Translations under genes and position numbers: made by a program
Source: Caldilineaceae bacterium
GTDB taxonomy: Bacteria > Chloroflexota > Anaerolineae > Caldilineales > Caldilineaceae
Assembly (NCBI GenBank): GCA_026645575.1
Contig: JAPKMW010000009.1
Location: 62,001 to 126,000, forward strand
Direction of reading: 5' to 3'
DNA: 64,000 bases
Notes under the pieces: model-generated
Seen by the model: only the letters and a program-made list of their open reading frames with translations
Databases searched by the model: none
What the model was told of the DNA's origin: nothing
In this document: piece by piece, positions 35,587-43,757 of the stretch
Layout of the letters: every line of letters starts with the position of its first letter
Position numbering within the stretch: position 1 is the first letter of the stretch

Positions 35587-35699
35587 AAAGCACATGACGG
35601 TCGGTGTGAACTAACTTATCAAACCTTATTTCATAAAATAGTGCAATGAATTCACTAAATTACTGTGAAAGGGATAGCAAAATTTATAGCGTGAGTAAG

Positions 35700-35785
35700 G
35701 AGTAGGGTACACGTTTTCAGCCGAAGGCGCTTGCGTCTATTTTGTGCTGCCGGTGTTGTTGAAACACCAACAAAACTGCCTACTC
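35700..35785. other. Possible structured RNA or composite hairpin in the 35587-35871 spacer
   Basis: Outer arms GAGTAGG (35700-35706) and CCTACTC (35779-35785) enclose GTTTT/AAAAC pairing (35713-35717 and 35772-35776), then two inner hairpins; the second is GGTGTT/AACACC (35752-35768). The layout is a multi-branched fold of 86 nt placed 86 nt before a ketopantoate-reductase-like gene. It is not a tRNA: no TTCGA arm joins the acceptor-like stem. No known riboswitch core was recognised. Confidence 0.3.
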
Positions 35786-35871
35786 GCTTCTCTTGAGAAT
35801 TATATCATCACTTGCCGAAATCGCATAGGCTTTTGTAAAACGTTGAATAAGCACATAAAGGGGTTAGGTTT

Positions 35872-36792
35872 ATGAGAATTGCAATTTTGGGTGGCGCCGG
35901 CGCGATGGGCGGCATCTTTGGGGCGCTGCTGGCGAAGGGGGGCTATGATGTCACTCTGGTCGATGTGGCGCAGGCGGCGGTGGACAAGATCAACGCCGAG
36001 GGCATTTATGTTGAGTTGAAGTCGGGCGTAGCGGAGCATGTACGGGTGCCAGCCACGACTACGCCGGCCACGTTGGGGACAGTCGATACGGTGATCAACT
36101 TTGTCAAGTGTTATCACACCGATGCCGCGATCCGTAGTGTCCTGCCGGTGATCAATGACCAGACGGCGGTGCTTTCGTTGCAGAACGGTTGGGGCAACGC
36201 GCCTCGCATTGCCTCGATTGTGGGCGAGGACAAAGTGTTGGCCGGCGTTACCTATCACAGTGGGACGTTGGTGGGGCCGGGGCATGTCAAGCAGACCGGT
36301 GTGGGCATGACCTTTATGGGCGAACTCAACGGCGTGATGAGTGACCGGCTCAATGCCATTGCCACGGCGTTCCAACAGTCGGGGATTGAAGTCACGGCCA
36401 GCGATAATGTGCTTTTCCAGATTTGGTCAAAGTTGGCGTTGAATTGCTGCACCCTGCCGGCCTCGGCGCTGCTGCGCTTCTATGCCCATCAAATGGTCGA
36501 GCATGACGGCAGTCTCAACACCATGCACGAAATTCTACGTGAGGTGATTGCCGTCGCCAACGCCCAGAACATCCCACTGAACTTTGATGAGCGCTGGGAA
36601 GCGATCACCGGGCTGTTAAAGCGGGCGGTCGGTGGCAAGGCGTCCATGTTGCAAGATGTGGAAAACCGCCGTCGCACGGAGATTGATGTAGTCAACGGCG
36701 CGATTGTGGACGCCGGGAAGCGACTGGGCATTCCCACACCCTACAACCAGACGATGGTTTGGATGATAAAGGCGTTGGAAGAGACGTTTTGA
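35872..36792 (+). CDS. Ketopantoate reductase family (ApbA/PanE) oxidoreductase
   Basis: 306 residues. N-terminal NADP fold ILGGAGAMGGIFGALLAKGG, then VINFVKCYHT, SLQNGWGN, the catalytic Lys in WSKLALNC and the C-terminal GKASMLQDVENRRRTEID with NGAIVDAGKR. This is the PanE signature. PanE reduces 2-dehydropantoate in CoA synthesis; in sugar clusters, paralogues often reduce other 2-keto acids. With no other pantothenate gene nearby either role is open. The ribosome site is AAAGGGG. Confidence 0.85.
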   Translation: MRIAILGGAGAMGGIFGALLAKGGYDVTLVDVAQAAVDKINAEGIYVELKSGVAEHVRVPATTTPATLGTVDTVINFVKCYHTDAAIRSVLPVINDQTAVLSLQNGWGNAPRIASIVGEDKVLAGVTYHSGTLVGPGHVKQTGVGMTFMGELNGVMSDRLNAIATAFQQSGIEVTASDNVLFQIWSKLALNCCTLPASALLRFYAHQMVEHDGSLNTMHEILREVIAVANAQNIPLNFDERWEAITGLLKRAVGGKASMLQDVENRRRTEIDVVNGAIVDAGKRLGIPTPYNQTMVWMIKALEETF

Positions 36793-36820
36793 TCAATAAG
36801 GGTAAGATATAACTCTATAC

Positions 36821-36885
36821 GCTGCTCACCGCGAGTCCGTGACTCGCAACCAGCCCCGGCGAGTCACGGACTCGCGGTGAGCAGC
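36821..36885. terminator. Perfect 27-bp inverted repeat, likely terminator
   Basis: Arms 36821-36847 and 36859-36885 (GCTGCTCACCGCGAGTCCGT ...), loop of 11 nt. Within each arm GAGTC-CGT-GACTC is itself a 5-3-5 hairpin. It lies between the convergent PanE-like gene and the HicB-like pseudogene. There is no T-tract, so Rho-independent function is uncertain. Confidence 0.7.
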
Positions 36886-36888
36886 AAC

Positions 36889-37047
36889 TTATTCCTTGTC
36901 GGCATTTATGTCGTTGTAAATGTCGCGTAGATTTTCTTTTAGTTCCTCAAGGGTCTATCCTTGCATCATGTAATCAGGATGCTGTTCTAAGTACCCTAGC
37001 CACATCGCATCGGCTTCTTGCCAGTAAACGATCTTCACGACTTGCAT
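36889..37047 (-). pseudogene. HicB-family antitoxin pseudogene with in-frame TAG
   Basis: Reading the minus strand from ATG 37047 gives MQVVKIVYWQEADAMWLGYL ... YMMQG, stop, TLEELKENLRDIYNDI..., then TAA. The pattern 'QG-E-TLEELxxNLRD' is the classic HicB hallmark, and the stop (TAG at 36955-36957, codon 31) stands exactly where Glu (GAG) is expected. A single base change therefore explains it. AGGTAG precedes the ATG. No HicA partner is visible. The remaining spacer to 37154 holds nothing else. Confidence 0.7.
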
Positions 37048-37154
37048 AATAGTTCTACCTAAATCCAACAGACACCTCGCTTTCCCACGAGCCTTATTTA
37101 CCACGAATTTAGGTGGTTGGCACCCCTATTTTGCTAAAGTCATAGCAACTCTCT

Positions 37155-38423
37155 TTACACTGACGCTGCCACGGCCCGCTCAAACGCCGTCAACCCCGTA
37201 TTGATCTGCGCTTCATTCACCACCAGCGGCGGAATCCAGCGGATCACATTGCTATAGGTGCCACAGGAGAGCATGAGTACCTTGCTCTCGTTGAGCATGT
37301 GGCCGACGACTTTCTTGGTGATCGCCGCGTCCGGTTCACCAGTGGCGGGGTTGGCAAATTCGCAGCCGACCATCAACCCCATGCCGCGCACATCGCCGAT
37401 GACGGGGAAGCGACTCTGGATTTCGGCCAGCCCGTCGAGCAACTGCTGACCACGGGCGGCGGCATTCTCCACCAGCTTTTCTTCTTGGAGTACCTGAATC
37501 GTGGTTGCCGCAGCAGCGCAGCCCATGGCGTTGCCACCGTAGGTGCCGCCGTGGGAGCCGGTCTGCCACTTGTTCATGATTTCGCGCGGGGCGGCAATTC
37601 CGGAAATGGGGAAGCCGCTGCCCAACCCTTTCGCCATGATCATAATATCGGCTTTGACATCCGACGCTTCATGGGCAAAGAAGCGACCGGTGCGCCCAAA
37701 GCCGCTCTGGACTTCATCAATGACCAGCAGAATGCCATATTTGTCACAAATCCGCCGTAAGCCTTGCAGGAAGGTTGCCGGCGCCGGGATATAACCACCT
37801 TCGCCCAAAACCGGTTCGATGACCATTGCTGCGGTCTCTTCGGGCGCGGTTTGTGTGTAGATCAGATGTTCAAGTTGTCCCAAAGCCCAAGCGACGGCCT
37901 GTTCTTCACTCATTTTAAGACGGTAGGCATAAGGGAAGGGCGCGACAAAGACGCCGCCCGGCAAGGGTTGATAGTTAATGCGGTAGACCGTCTTGGAGGT
38001 GGTCATGGCCATTGTCTGCGCCGTGCGACCATGAAAGCTACCTTGGAAAACGATAATGTTGGGGCGCTTGGTGGCATGACGCGCCAGTTTCACCGCCGCC
38101 TCGGTCGCCTCGGCGCCGGAGTTGGCAAAAAAGAAGGTATCCAGGTGCGCGGGCGTCACTTCGTTGACGGCATGGCTCAAGCGGATCAACGGCTCGTGGA
38201 GGTAGCAGTTGACTTGGGCGTGCATGATTTTGGCCGCCTGCTCCTGCACCGCTTTGACCACCTTCGGGTGGGCGTGACCGGTGTTGGTGACGCCAATGCC
38301 GCTGGTGAAATCCAGGTATTGCTCTCCCTCGGTGGTGTAGACATAACAGCCTTCGCCCCGCTCAACGACAAAGTCGGTGGAGCGGCTCCAAACAGGTGAA
38401 ATGTGTGATAGATCGTAGGTCAT
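37155..38423 (-). CDS. Class III PLP-dependent aminotransferase, 4-aminobutyrate-type
   Basis: 422 residues. FFANSGAEATEAAVKLARH, the aromatic FQGSFHGRT, VIEPVLGEGGYIPAP, DEVQSGFGRTGRFFAHE and the PLP-Lys motif MAKGLGSGFPISG match GabT-like omega-aminotransferases. It would transfer the amino group of GABA or a related omega-amino acid to 2-oxoglutarate. The start at 38423 (MTYDLSH) has GGAG 9 nt upstream; an ATG at 38438 is possible. It is transcribed alone. Confidence 0.9.
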   Translation of the reverse strand: MTYDLSHISPVWSRSTDFVVERGEGCYVYTTEGEQYLDFTSGIGVTNTGHAHPKVVKAVQEQAAKIMHAQVNCYLHEPLIRLSHAVNEVTPAHLDTFFFANSGAEATEAAVKLARHATKRPNIIVFQGSFHGRTAQTMAMTTSKTVYRINYQPLPGGVFVAPFPYAYRLKMSEEQAVAWALGQLEHLIYTQTAPEETAAMVIEPVLGEGGYIPAPATFLQGLRRICDKYGILLVIDEVQSGFGRTGRFFAHEASDVKADIMIMAKGLGSGFPISGIAAPREIMNKWQTGSHGGTYGGNAMGCAAAATTIQVLQEEKLVENAAARGQQLLDGLAEIQSRFPVIGDVRGMGLMVGCEFANPATGEPDAAITKKVVGHMLNESKVLMLSCGTYSNVIRWIPPLVVNEAQINTGLTAFERAVAASV

Positions 38424-38565
38424 AGGTGATTGCTCCATAGGTTTGATAAGCACAGGTCGTACACGGTGTGGCAACTTTATCACGGCGGTCGCTTTTGCCG
38501 CAAACGCGAACCGGATCGCTGACAAATGTCCGTTGACAAGCCCTGTTACGCGTGGTAGGTTGGAC

Positions 38566-38589
38566 GCCGGCCTTAAAAGACCGGCTTAC
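38566..38589 (-). repeat. REP unit c (GTAA variant)
   Basis: On the minus strand GTAA followed by the hairpin GCCGGTC-TTTTAA-GGCCGGC. Upstream on that strand stands the 5-3-5 stem GTCGC-GTA-GCGAC (38598-38610). It has the same layout as the other REP units, with the last base of the tetranucleotide changed. Confidence 0.65.
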
Positions 38590-38650
38590 CATCAGCCGTC
38601 GCTACGCGACTATGACTATGACCATAGTCGCGTAGCGACGGCTGATGGTA
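38587..38650. repeat. Perfect 28-bp inverted repeat at the left side of the transposase gene
   Basis: Arms 38587-38614 and 38623-38650 with an 8-nt loop. Each arm holds the stem GTCGC/GCGAC and the GGCTGATGGTA word. It represents two REP heads facing each other (units a and c), a BIME-like arrangement. Confidence 0.9.
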
Positions 38651-38670
38651 GACGTGGGATTCATCCCACG
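38627..38670 (+). repeat. REP unit a (stem 1, GTAG, stem 2)
   Basis: GTCGC-GTA-GCGAC (38627-38639), GGCTGATG, GTAG (38648-38651) and the hairpin CGTGGGAT-TC-ATCCCACG (38653-38670). A GTAG tetranucleotide directly before a hairpin is the published hallmark of REP sequences associated with RAYT transposases. Confidence 0.8.
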
Positions 38671-38720
38671 TTTCGGGGACATCCCCATATCATCAACCAA
38701 TCAACCAAACGGATAGCATC

Positions 38721-39173
38721 ATGGCCAACACCTACACCGCACTCCATTACCACCTTGTCTTCAGTACCAAGCACCGCTACCCCTGGATTACCGCCGACAT
38801 CGAAGAGCGTATCTGGGCCTATATCGGCGGCATTGCGCGGGAACATAACATGAAAGCCCTCCAAGTTGGCGGTATGGCCGATCATGCCCATGTGCTGTTT
38901 GGCGCCCCACCCACCATGAATATCAGCAAAGCCGCCCAATTGGTCAAAGGCGGCTCCTCGAAATGGATTCACGACACCTTCCCCGACCTGCAAGAGTTTC
39001 GTTGGCAAGACGGCTACGGCGCCTTCTCTGTCAGCAAATCCAACCTGGACATCGTCATCGCCTACATCCAAAACCAACGGGAACATCACCAAAACCTCAC
39101 CTTCAAAACCGAATTCCTCACTCTCCTCGAACGCCACGAAGTCGACTACGACGAACGCTATCTCTGGGACTAA
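38721..39173 (+). CDS. IS200/REP-associated tyrosine (Y1, HUH) transposase
   Basis: 150 residues, full length for TnpA. HLVFSTKHRYPW near the N-terminus, the HUH pair H55/H57 in MADHAHVLFGAP, and the catalytic Tyr115 in IVIAYIQNQ are all present. It would cut and join single-stranded DNA at hairpins; with its flanking GTAG hairpins it fits a RAYT. No tnpB is adjacent. The gene appears intact, so the element may be active. Confidence 0.92.
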   Translation: MANTYTALHYHLVFSTKHRYPWITADIEERIWAYIGGIAREHNMKALQVGGMADHAHVLFGAPPTMNISKAAQLVKGGSSKWIHDTFPDLQEFRWQDGYGAFSVSKSNLDIVIAYIQNQREHHQNLTFKTEFLTLLERHEVDYDERYLWD

Positions 39174-39177
39174 CCGA

Positions 39178-39221
39178 GTCGCGTAGCGACGACTGACGGT
39201 AGACGTGGGATTCATCCCACG
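39178..39221 (+). repeat. REP unit b
   Basis: GTCGC-GTA-GCGAC (39178-39190), GACTGACG, GTAG (39199-39202), hairpin CGTGGGAT/ATCCCACG (39204-39221). It is followed by two copies of CCGGGACATCCC (39224-39235 and 39241-39252). Confidence 0.8.
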
Positions 39222-39335
39222 CACCGGGACATCCCACATACCGGGACATCCCGCATTTGCTCTCACAGTAAACAAAATGTGTATTAACCCAATCCCTAAG
39301 TTGCATGTACCCACAGCCATGATACAATTTTATCG

Positions 39336-39358
39336 AGCGCAGCCACGCTGCGCTTTTT
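39336..39358 (+). terminator. Rho-independent terminator
   Basis: AGCGCAGC-CAC-GCTGCGCT followed immediately by a run of T (TTTTT to 39358). An 8-bp GC-rich stem with a triloop and T-tract is a textbook terminator. It lies 160 nt after the transposase gene and 52 nt before the first ATP-grasp-SET gene. A TACAAT at 39323-39328 just ahead makes a leader role conceivable. Confidence 0.75.
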
Positions 39359-39409
39359 ATTTGCCTCCCGTTGTCCAAACGCACCCGAAAGGTCTAACAC
39401 GAAACAGTT

Positions 39410-40885
39410 ATGCGTATCTGCATCCTGGAAAGTTCTTACGAACGCTCAGAGTCAGTCTTCAAAGAAGTCGATATACCCGTCGATCCCCAGCGTTACATCG
39501 GGGATCATGAATGTGAAAAACACGATCTACACAAAGCCACCGCTGTGCAACAAGTCTTTGACCTCGCCAAACAGGGCTTTGACCTCTTTATCAACCTCTG
39601 TGACGGCGAATGGGAAGAGGATCGCGCCGGCATCGAAGTCGCTCAGGCTCTGGAACGAGTAGGCGTCCCCTTCACTGGCGCCAACGCCGCCTTCTACGCC
39701 ACCAACCGTGAAAAACTGAAGATGGCCTGCGCCTATTGGGGGATCAAGACCCCTGCCTCCGTCTTTGTCTATGATGAGGAGGGCATTGCCCTCGCCGCCC
39801 GCAACCTGCGCTATCCCATGCTGGTGAAACATTACAACGGCTACGGCAGCATCGGCCTGACCCGTGATTCCCGCGTTACTGACGAAGCGGCCCTTTACCG
39901 CCAGACCCGCCAGATGCTCGACACCTATGGCGGCGCACTGATCGAAGAGTTTATCGATGGTCGCGAATTTACTGTGCTGGTGGCCGAAAACCCGGATGAT
40001 CCCCATGATCCGGTTGCCTACCTGCCAGTGGAGTTTCAATTTCCCCCCGGCGAAACCTTCAAACACTTTGGCATGAAGTGGGAGACCTACGTGGATATGA
40101 ATTGCGTCCCTGTTACCGATCTGGCGCTGATCACCCGCCTGGAAGAGATGGGAAAAAAGGTCTTTCTCGGCGTGGAAGGGGTGAGCTACGGGCGTTGTGA
40201 TATTCGCATGAATGAGGCGGGCGAACTTTTTATCTTGGAGATCAATCCCAACTGCGGCCTTTTCTACCCACCAGAGGCGATGGGCAGCGCTGACCTGGCC
40301 TTAGCGCACGATGCGCGCGGCCATGCCCATTTTGTTGATATGATCTTTCGTGCTGCCTTCAAACGCGCCCGCAAGCAGCGCAAGAAGTGGCAGGTGGTGC
40401 TAAACCCGGCGCAACGCTATGGCATGTATGCTAACCGTGCGATTGTGGAAGGCGAAATCATTGAAGCGCTGGAAGAGCGCCCCCAAGTCTTGGTCAGTCG
40501 CCGCCATGTTTTGCAACACTGGAATGCGCAGCAGCAACAGTGGTTTGCCCGTTATGCTTACCCCATCACCGACGCGACGTATGCCATTTGGAGCAACGAG
40601 CCGGCCCAGTGGCGCCCGCTCAACCATTCTTGCGATCCCACCGCCTGGCTGGACGGATTGAATCTGGTGGCGCGCCGTGCCATTGCATCGGGAGAGCAGA
40701 TCACAATTGATTATGGCGCCTTTCGCAATGAGTTGATGGAAGTGTTTACTTGCACCTGTGGCGCACCCAATTGTCGTGGCATCATTCGGGGTGATGACTA
40801 TCAGCAAGCCTTTATCGGGCGCTATGGCGCGCATGTGGCTGACTACGTGCTGAACAAACGCGGCGCTACGCCAAAGGTTGTGTAA
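39410..40885 (+). CDS. ATP-grasp ligase fused to a SET domain, copy 1
   Basis: 491 residues. Residues 1-310 form a D-Ala-D-Ala-ligase-like ATP-grasp enzyme: FINLCDGEWEEDRAG, GVPFTGANAAFYATNREKLK, the ATP-binding MLVKHYNGYGSIGL, LIEEFIDGREFTVLVAE and the Mg-binding CDIRMNEAGELFILEINPN followed by CG. Residues 330-460 form a SET domain: YGMYANRAIVEGEII, NHSC (405-408), GEQITIDYG with Tyr435 and the post-SET zinc motif C448-x-C450-x4-C455. The fusion would join an amino acid or peptide with ATP and methylate a lysine. Substrates are unknown. The next gene is a paralogue. Confidence 0.88.
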   Translation: MRICILESSYERSESVFKEVDIPVDPQRYIGDHECEKHDLHKATAVQQVFDLAKQGFDLFINLCDGEWEEDRAGIEVAQALERVGVPFTGANAAFYATNREKLKMACAYWGIKTPASVFVYDEEGIALAARNLRYPMLVKHYNGYGSIGLTRDSRVTDEAALYRQTRQMLDTYGGALIEEFIDGREFTVLVAENPDDPHDPVAYLPVEFQFPPGETFKHFGMKWETYVDMNCVPVTDLALITRLEEMGKKVFLGVEGVSYGRCDIRMNEAGELFILEINPNCGLFYPPEAMGSADLALAHDARGHAHFVDMIFRAAFKRARKQRKKWQVVLNPAQRYGMYANRAIVEGEIIEALEERPQVLVSRRHVLQHWNAQQQQWFARYAYPITDATYAIWSNEPAQWRPLNHSCDPTAWLDGLNLVARRAIASGEQITIDYGAFRNELMEVFTCTCGAPNCRGIIRGDDYQQAFIGRYGAHVADYVLNKRGATPKVV

Positions 40886-40931
40886 CTTTCCAATCACTGC
40901 TGGGGTAGCGTCGAAATCTACACAACCTTTG
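40872..40931. repeat. Perfect 13-bp inverted repeat across the stop codon of copy 1
   Basis: CAAAGGTTGTGTA (40872-40884) and its mirror (40919-40931). The left arm encodes the final PKVV residues and most of the TAA stop; the paralogue lacks this tail. The arrangement resembles the repeat over the ABC ATPase stop at 26280-26333. Confidence 0.85.
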
Positions 40932-40968
40932 TGCTATACCGCCTAAATAAGTGAGAAGAGCGGGGGCA

Positions 40969-42423
40969 ATGAAACTTTGCATTCTTGACGATTCGTATGA
41001 GCAATCTAATTCGGCGTTGAAGGAGTATGACCTGCCCGCTGATCCGCGTCGCTATCTGGATGGGCATACGTGTAAGGTGCATTTTCTGCACAAAGCTACG
41101 GCTGTGCAGGATGTGATCCGCTTGGCGAAACAAAATTTTGATGTTTTTATCAACCTGTGTGATGGCGCCTGGGATGAAGATCGCCCTGGCATTGAGGTGG
41201 TGCAGGCGCTGGAACGATTAGGGCTGCCCTTCACCGGCGCCGACGCTGCCTTTTATGAACCCTCGCGTGATAAGATGAAGAAGATCTGCCACTACTGGGG
41301 CATCCGCACGCCGGCCCATCGGTTTGCCTATCACCGGTGCGATGTAGAAGCCGCCGCCCAGATGCTCACCTACCCATTGATTGTCAAGCACCCCAGCAGC
41401 TACAGCAGCATTGGTCTAACCCCTGCCTCTCGCGTTATTACCGAAGCTGCTTTGTTTGAGCAGGCGCGTCTAATGATGGACGCTTTCGGCAGTGCGCTGA
41501 TTGAAGAGTTTATCGAGGGGCGTGAATTCACCGTGCTGGTGGCCGAAAACCCCGATGATCCGCACAACCCGGTGGCCTATCTGCCGGTGGAGTTTCGCTT
41601 TCCGCCAGGCGAAACCTTCAAACACTTTGACATCAAGTGGCAGGACTACGCTGAGATGCAATGCGTCCCCTGTACTGACCCGGTGCTGATTGAACGCTTG
41701 CAAACGATCTCCAAGCAATTTTTTGTTGGGTTGGCCGGCGTCGGCTATGGGCGCTGTGATATTCGCATGGATGCGCAAGGTGAACTCTTTATGTTGGAGA
41801 TCAACCCCAATTGCGGCCTCTTCTACCCGCCCGATGCCATGGGCAGCGCAGACTTTATCTTGCACTATGACCCGCGCGGCCATCGGCACTTTCTGGATAC
41901 GATCCTGCGCACCGCCCTCAAGCGCCGCTGTACAGTAGAGAAAAAGTGGCAGTTGCTCTGTAATCGTCACCAGAACTACGGCATGTACGCAACGCAGGTC
42001 ATCGCTGCTGGCGAAATCGTCGAACGTTTTGAAGAGCAACCCCATGTGTTGGTGAGCAAAAGCTACGCCATGCAGCACTGGACTGCGCAGAAGAAACAAT
42101 GGTTTCACCAATACGCCTACCCCATCACCGATGAAGTCTATGTGATGTGGAGCGACGACCCGGAGCAGTGGAAACCGCTCAATCACTCCTGCGATCCCAA
42201 CACCTGGCTCTCCGGTCTTGATCTGGTGGCGCGGCGCACCATCCAACCGGGCGAACAGATCACCATCGACTATGCCACCTTTTGCAATGAAACGATGGAA
42301 CCCTTCCCCTGTACTTGTGGTGCACCTAATTGTCGTGGCGTCATCCGCGGCGATGATCATCGCCAGCCCTTTCTGACCCAATACGGTGATCATGTTTCTG
42401 ATTATGTACGGAGTCGGCGGTAG
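40969..42423 (+). CDS. ATP-grasp ligase fused to a SET domain, copy 2
   Basis: 484 residues, same layout as copy 1 over its full length. ATP-grasp: FINLCDGAWDEDRPGIE, GLPFTGADAAFYEPSRDKMK, LIVKHPSSYSSIGLT, EEFIEGREFTVLVAENP, CDIRMDAQGELFMLEINPN. SET: NHSC (405-408) followed by DPN, the canonical form where copy 1 has DPT; GEQITIDYATF with Tyr435; C448/C450/C455. The ATP loop differs (PSSYSS versus YNGYGS), hinting at a different partner or substrate. I use the ATG at 40969 (MKLCILDDSYE, aligned to copy 1) rather than the GTG at 40951. Confidence 0.88.
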   Translation: MKLCILDDSYEQSNSALKEYDLPADPRRYLDGHTCKVHFLHKATAVQDVIRLAKQNFDVFINLCDGAWDEDRPGIEVVQALERLGLPFTGADAAFYEPSRDKMKKICHYWGIRTPAHRFAYHRCDVEAAAQMLTYPLIVKHPSSYSSIGLTPASRVITEAALFEQARLMMDAFGSALIEEFIEGREFTVLVAENPDDPHNPVAYLPVEFRFPPGETFKHFDIKWQDYAEMQCVPCTDPVLIERLQTISKQFFVGLAGVGYGRCDIRMDAQGELFMLEINPNCGLFYPPDAMGSADFILHYDPRGHRHFLDTILRTALKRRCTVEKKWQLLCNRHQNYGMYATQVIAAGEIVERFEEQPHVLVSKSYAMQHWTAQKKQWFHQYAYPITDEVYVMWSDDPEQWKPLNHSCDPNTWLSGLDLVARRTIQPGEQITIDYATFCNETMEPFPCTCGAPNCRGVIRGDDHRQPFLTQYGDHVSDYVRSRR

Positions 42424-42470
42424 CGTTTCGTCAAAGTAGTTGTAACCGACAAGAAAGGCTTTGCAAACTT

Positions 42471-43667
42471 ATGGATAGCCCAAGGTTGCACCAACTCCAG
42501 ACTGCGCTTGCCCTGGGCAATGAAGCTGCACTTGATGATTTTTGGGCAGAGGTTGCAACCTCTGGCGCGCCGCTCATCGAAGGGGGCGCGCCAGGTGAAT
42601 CTCTGGTCACCTTTCTCTGGCGCGACCCTGGTAACACCGCCAGTGTTGTCGTCATTCAAGATTGGGGCGCTGACGGTATCTATGAACACTTCATGACCCA
42701 GTTGCCGGGCGCCGATTTGTGGTTCAAAACACGTATCATGCGCAGCGACACCCGCACGACCTATCAACTGGCGCCCATGCCGCCATCCGATCCGACCAAG
42801 CCCATTCCCTATCAGCTTGATCCGCTCAACCCCTATGTTCATACTGCCTTTTTGAGTGAAGAAGGCAATCACATTCGCTTCTCTTTACTGGAGCTACCCG
42901 ATGCCCCGAAGCAACCCTGGCAGAATAGCAATGCGCCGAGCGGAACTGTACGTCTCTACCACCTACCGGCGGACGGTCGGCGGGCGTGGGTCTATCTGGC
43001 GGCGACGGTGGCGGAAACAGGGATTTACGACTTACCGGGGCGACTGGGCGGCTATCCGTTGCTTGTGGTTTTTGACGGGCGCTTGTACAAGGATATGCTG
43101 AAGGTTCCTGCCATGTTGGATCACCTGGTGGCGACCGGGCAGATTCCACCGCTTATCGCCCTTTTTGTGGACAACCCCAATCGACAAGAGTTAGTCTGTG
43201 ATCCCGCCTTCGCCGACTACATGGCGCACCAGGTCATGCCCTGGCTTTATGAGCATTTCCCCGTGACCCACAACCCCGCGCAAACGGTGATCGCCGGTTC
43301 CAGCTATGGTGGTCTGGCGGCGGCCTATCTGGGGTTGCGCCACCCGCAGCGCTTCGGTAAGGTTTTATCACAGACGGGTTGGTTCCGCTGGCGACCGGAG
43401 GGGGACCCTGAATTTCACTGGTTGGCGCGCCAATACGCGCAATCGCCTACGCTGCCTTTGCGCTTTTACCTGGATGTTGGTAATCTAGAGGTCGCACAGA
43501 TGCTCGATGACGGCCCCACTCAACTGGCCGCCAATCGCTACCTACGCAATGTTCTATTGGCCCAAGGTTACTCTGTACAGTATGTCGAATACAGCGGCGG
43601 TCACGACTATAGCAGCTTGGCATCACCTCTCTTTGCTGCTCTGCACCATATGTTTACCGAAAACTGA
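42471..43667 (+). CDS. Enterochelin-esterase-like (Fes/EstD-family) alpha/beta hydrolase
   Basis: 398 residues. The N-terminal domain (about 20-150) looks like the Fes N-terminal beta domain (LVTFLWRDPGN, DLWFKTRIMRSDTRTTYQL). The C-terminal esterase domain has GSSYGGLAA with nucleophile Ser278, DVGNLE (Asp) and GGHDYSSL (His). Fes relatives cut ester bonds of trilactone siderophores or of other peptides. No siderophore genes are present. Its place 47 nt after the two ligases suggests that it hydrolyses or releases their product. Confidence 0.85.
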   Translation: MDSPRLHQLQTALALGNEAALDDFWAEVATSGAPLIEGGAPGESLVTFLWRDPGNTASVVVIQDWGADGIYEHFMTQLPGADLWFKTRIMRSDTRTTYQLAPMPPSDPTKPIPYQLDPLNPYVHTAFLSEEGNHIRFSLLELPDAPKQPWQNSNAPSGTVRLYHLPADGRRAWVYLAATVAETGIYDLPGRLGGYPLLVVFDGRLYKDMLKVPAMLDHLVATGQIPPLIALFVDNPNRQELVCDPAFADYMAHQVMPWLYEHFPVTHNPAQTVIAGSSYGGLAAAYLGLRHPQRFGKVLSQTGWFRWRPEGDPEFHWLARQYAQSPTLPLRFYLDVGNLEVAQMLDDGPTQLAANRYLRNVLLAQGYSVQYVEYSGGHDYSSLASPLFAALHHMFTEN

Positions 43668-43757
43668 TCGAAACTTACAGTAACATTGTGGCGTCATAGA
43701 ACCTTACAATCGATTATTCATTCCTGTGCTTTAGCGATTCTAATGGACGAAGAACCT

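Larger units (their letters stand above)
38626..39235 (+). mobile_element. IS200/RAYT-like element with flanking direct repeats
   Basis: The transposase gene (38721-39173) lies between two nearly identical segments of about 60 bp in the same orientation (38626-38685 and 39177-39235), each with REP stem 1, GTAG, stem 2 and a GGGACATCCC tail. There are no classical terminal inverted repeats or target duplications, as expected for the HUH/Y1 class. Confidence 0.75.

Noticed and set aside
35700..35786. tRNA-like shape (7-bp outer stem, 5-7-5 arm)
   Set aside because: The T-arm-like hairpin is 10 nt from the outer stem, its loop does not read TTCGA-type on either strand in the right place, and no anticodon arm can be drawn.
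42471..43667. Siderophore utilisation operon
   Set aside because: The esterase resembles Fes, but no siderophore synthesis, receptor or iron-regulated site was seen nearby.
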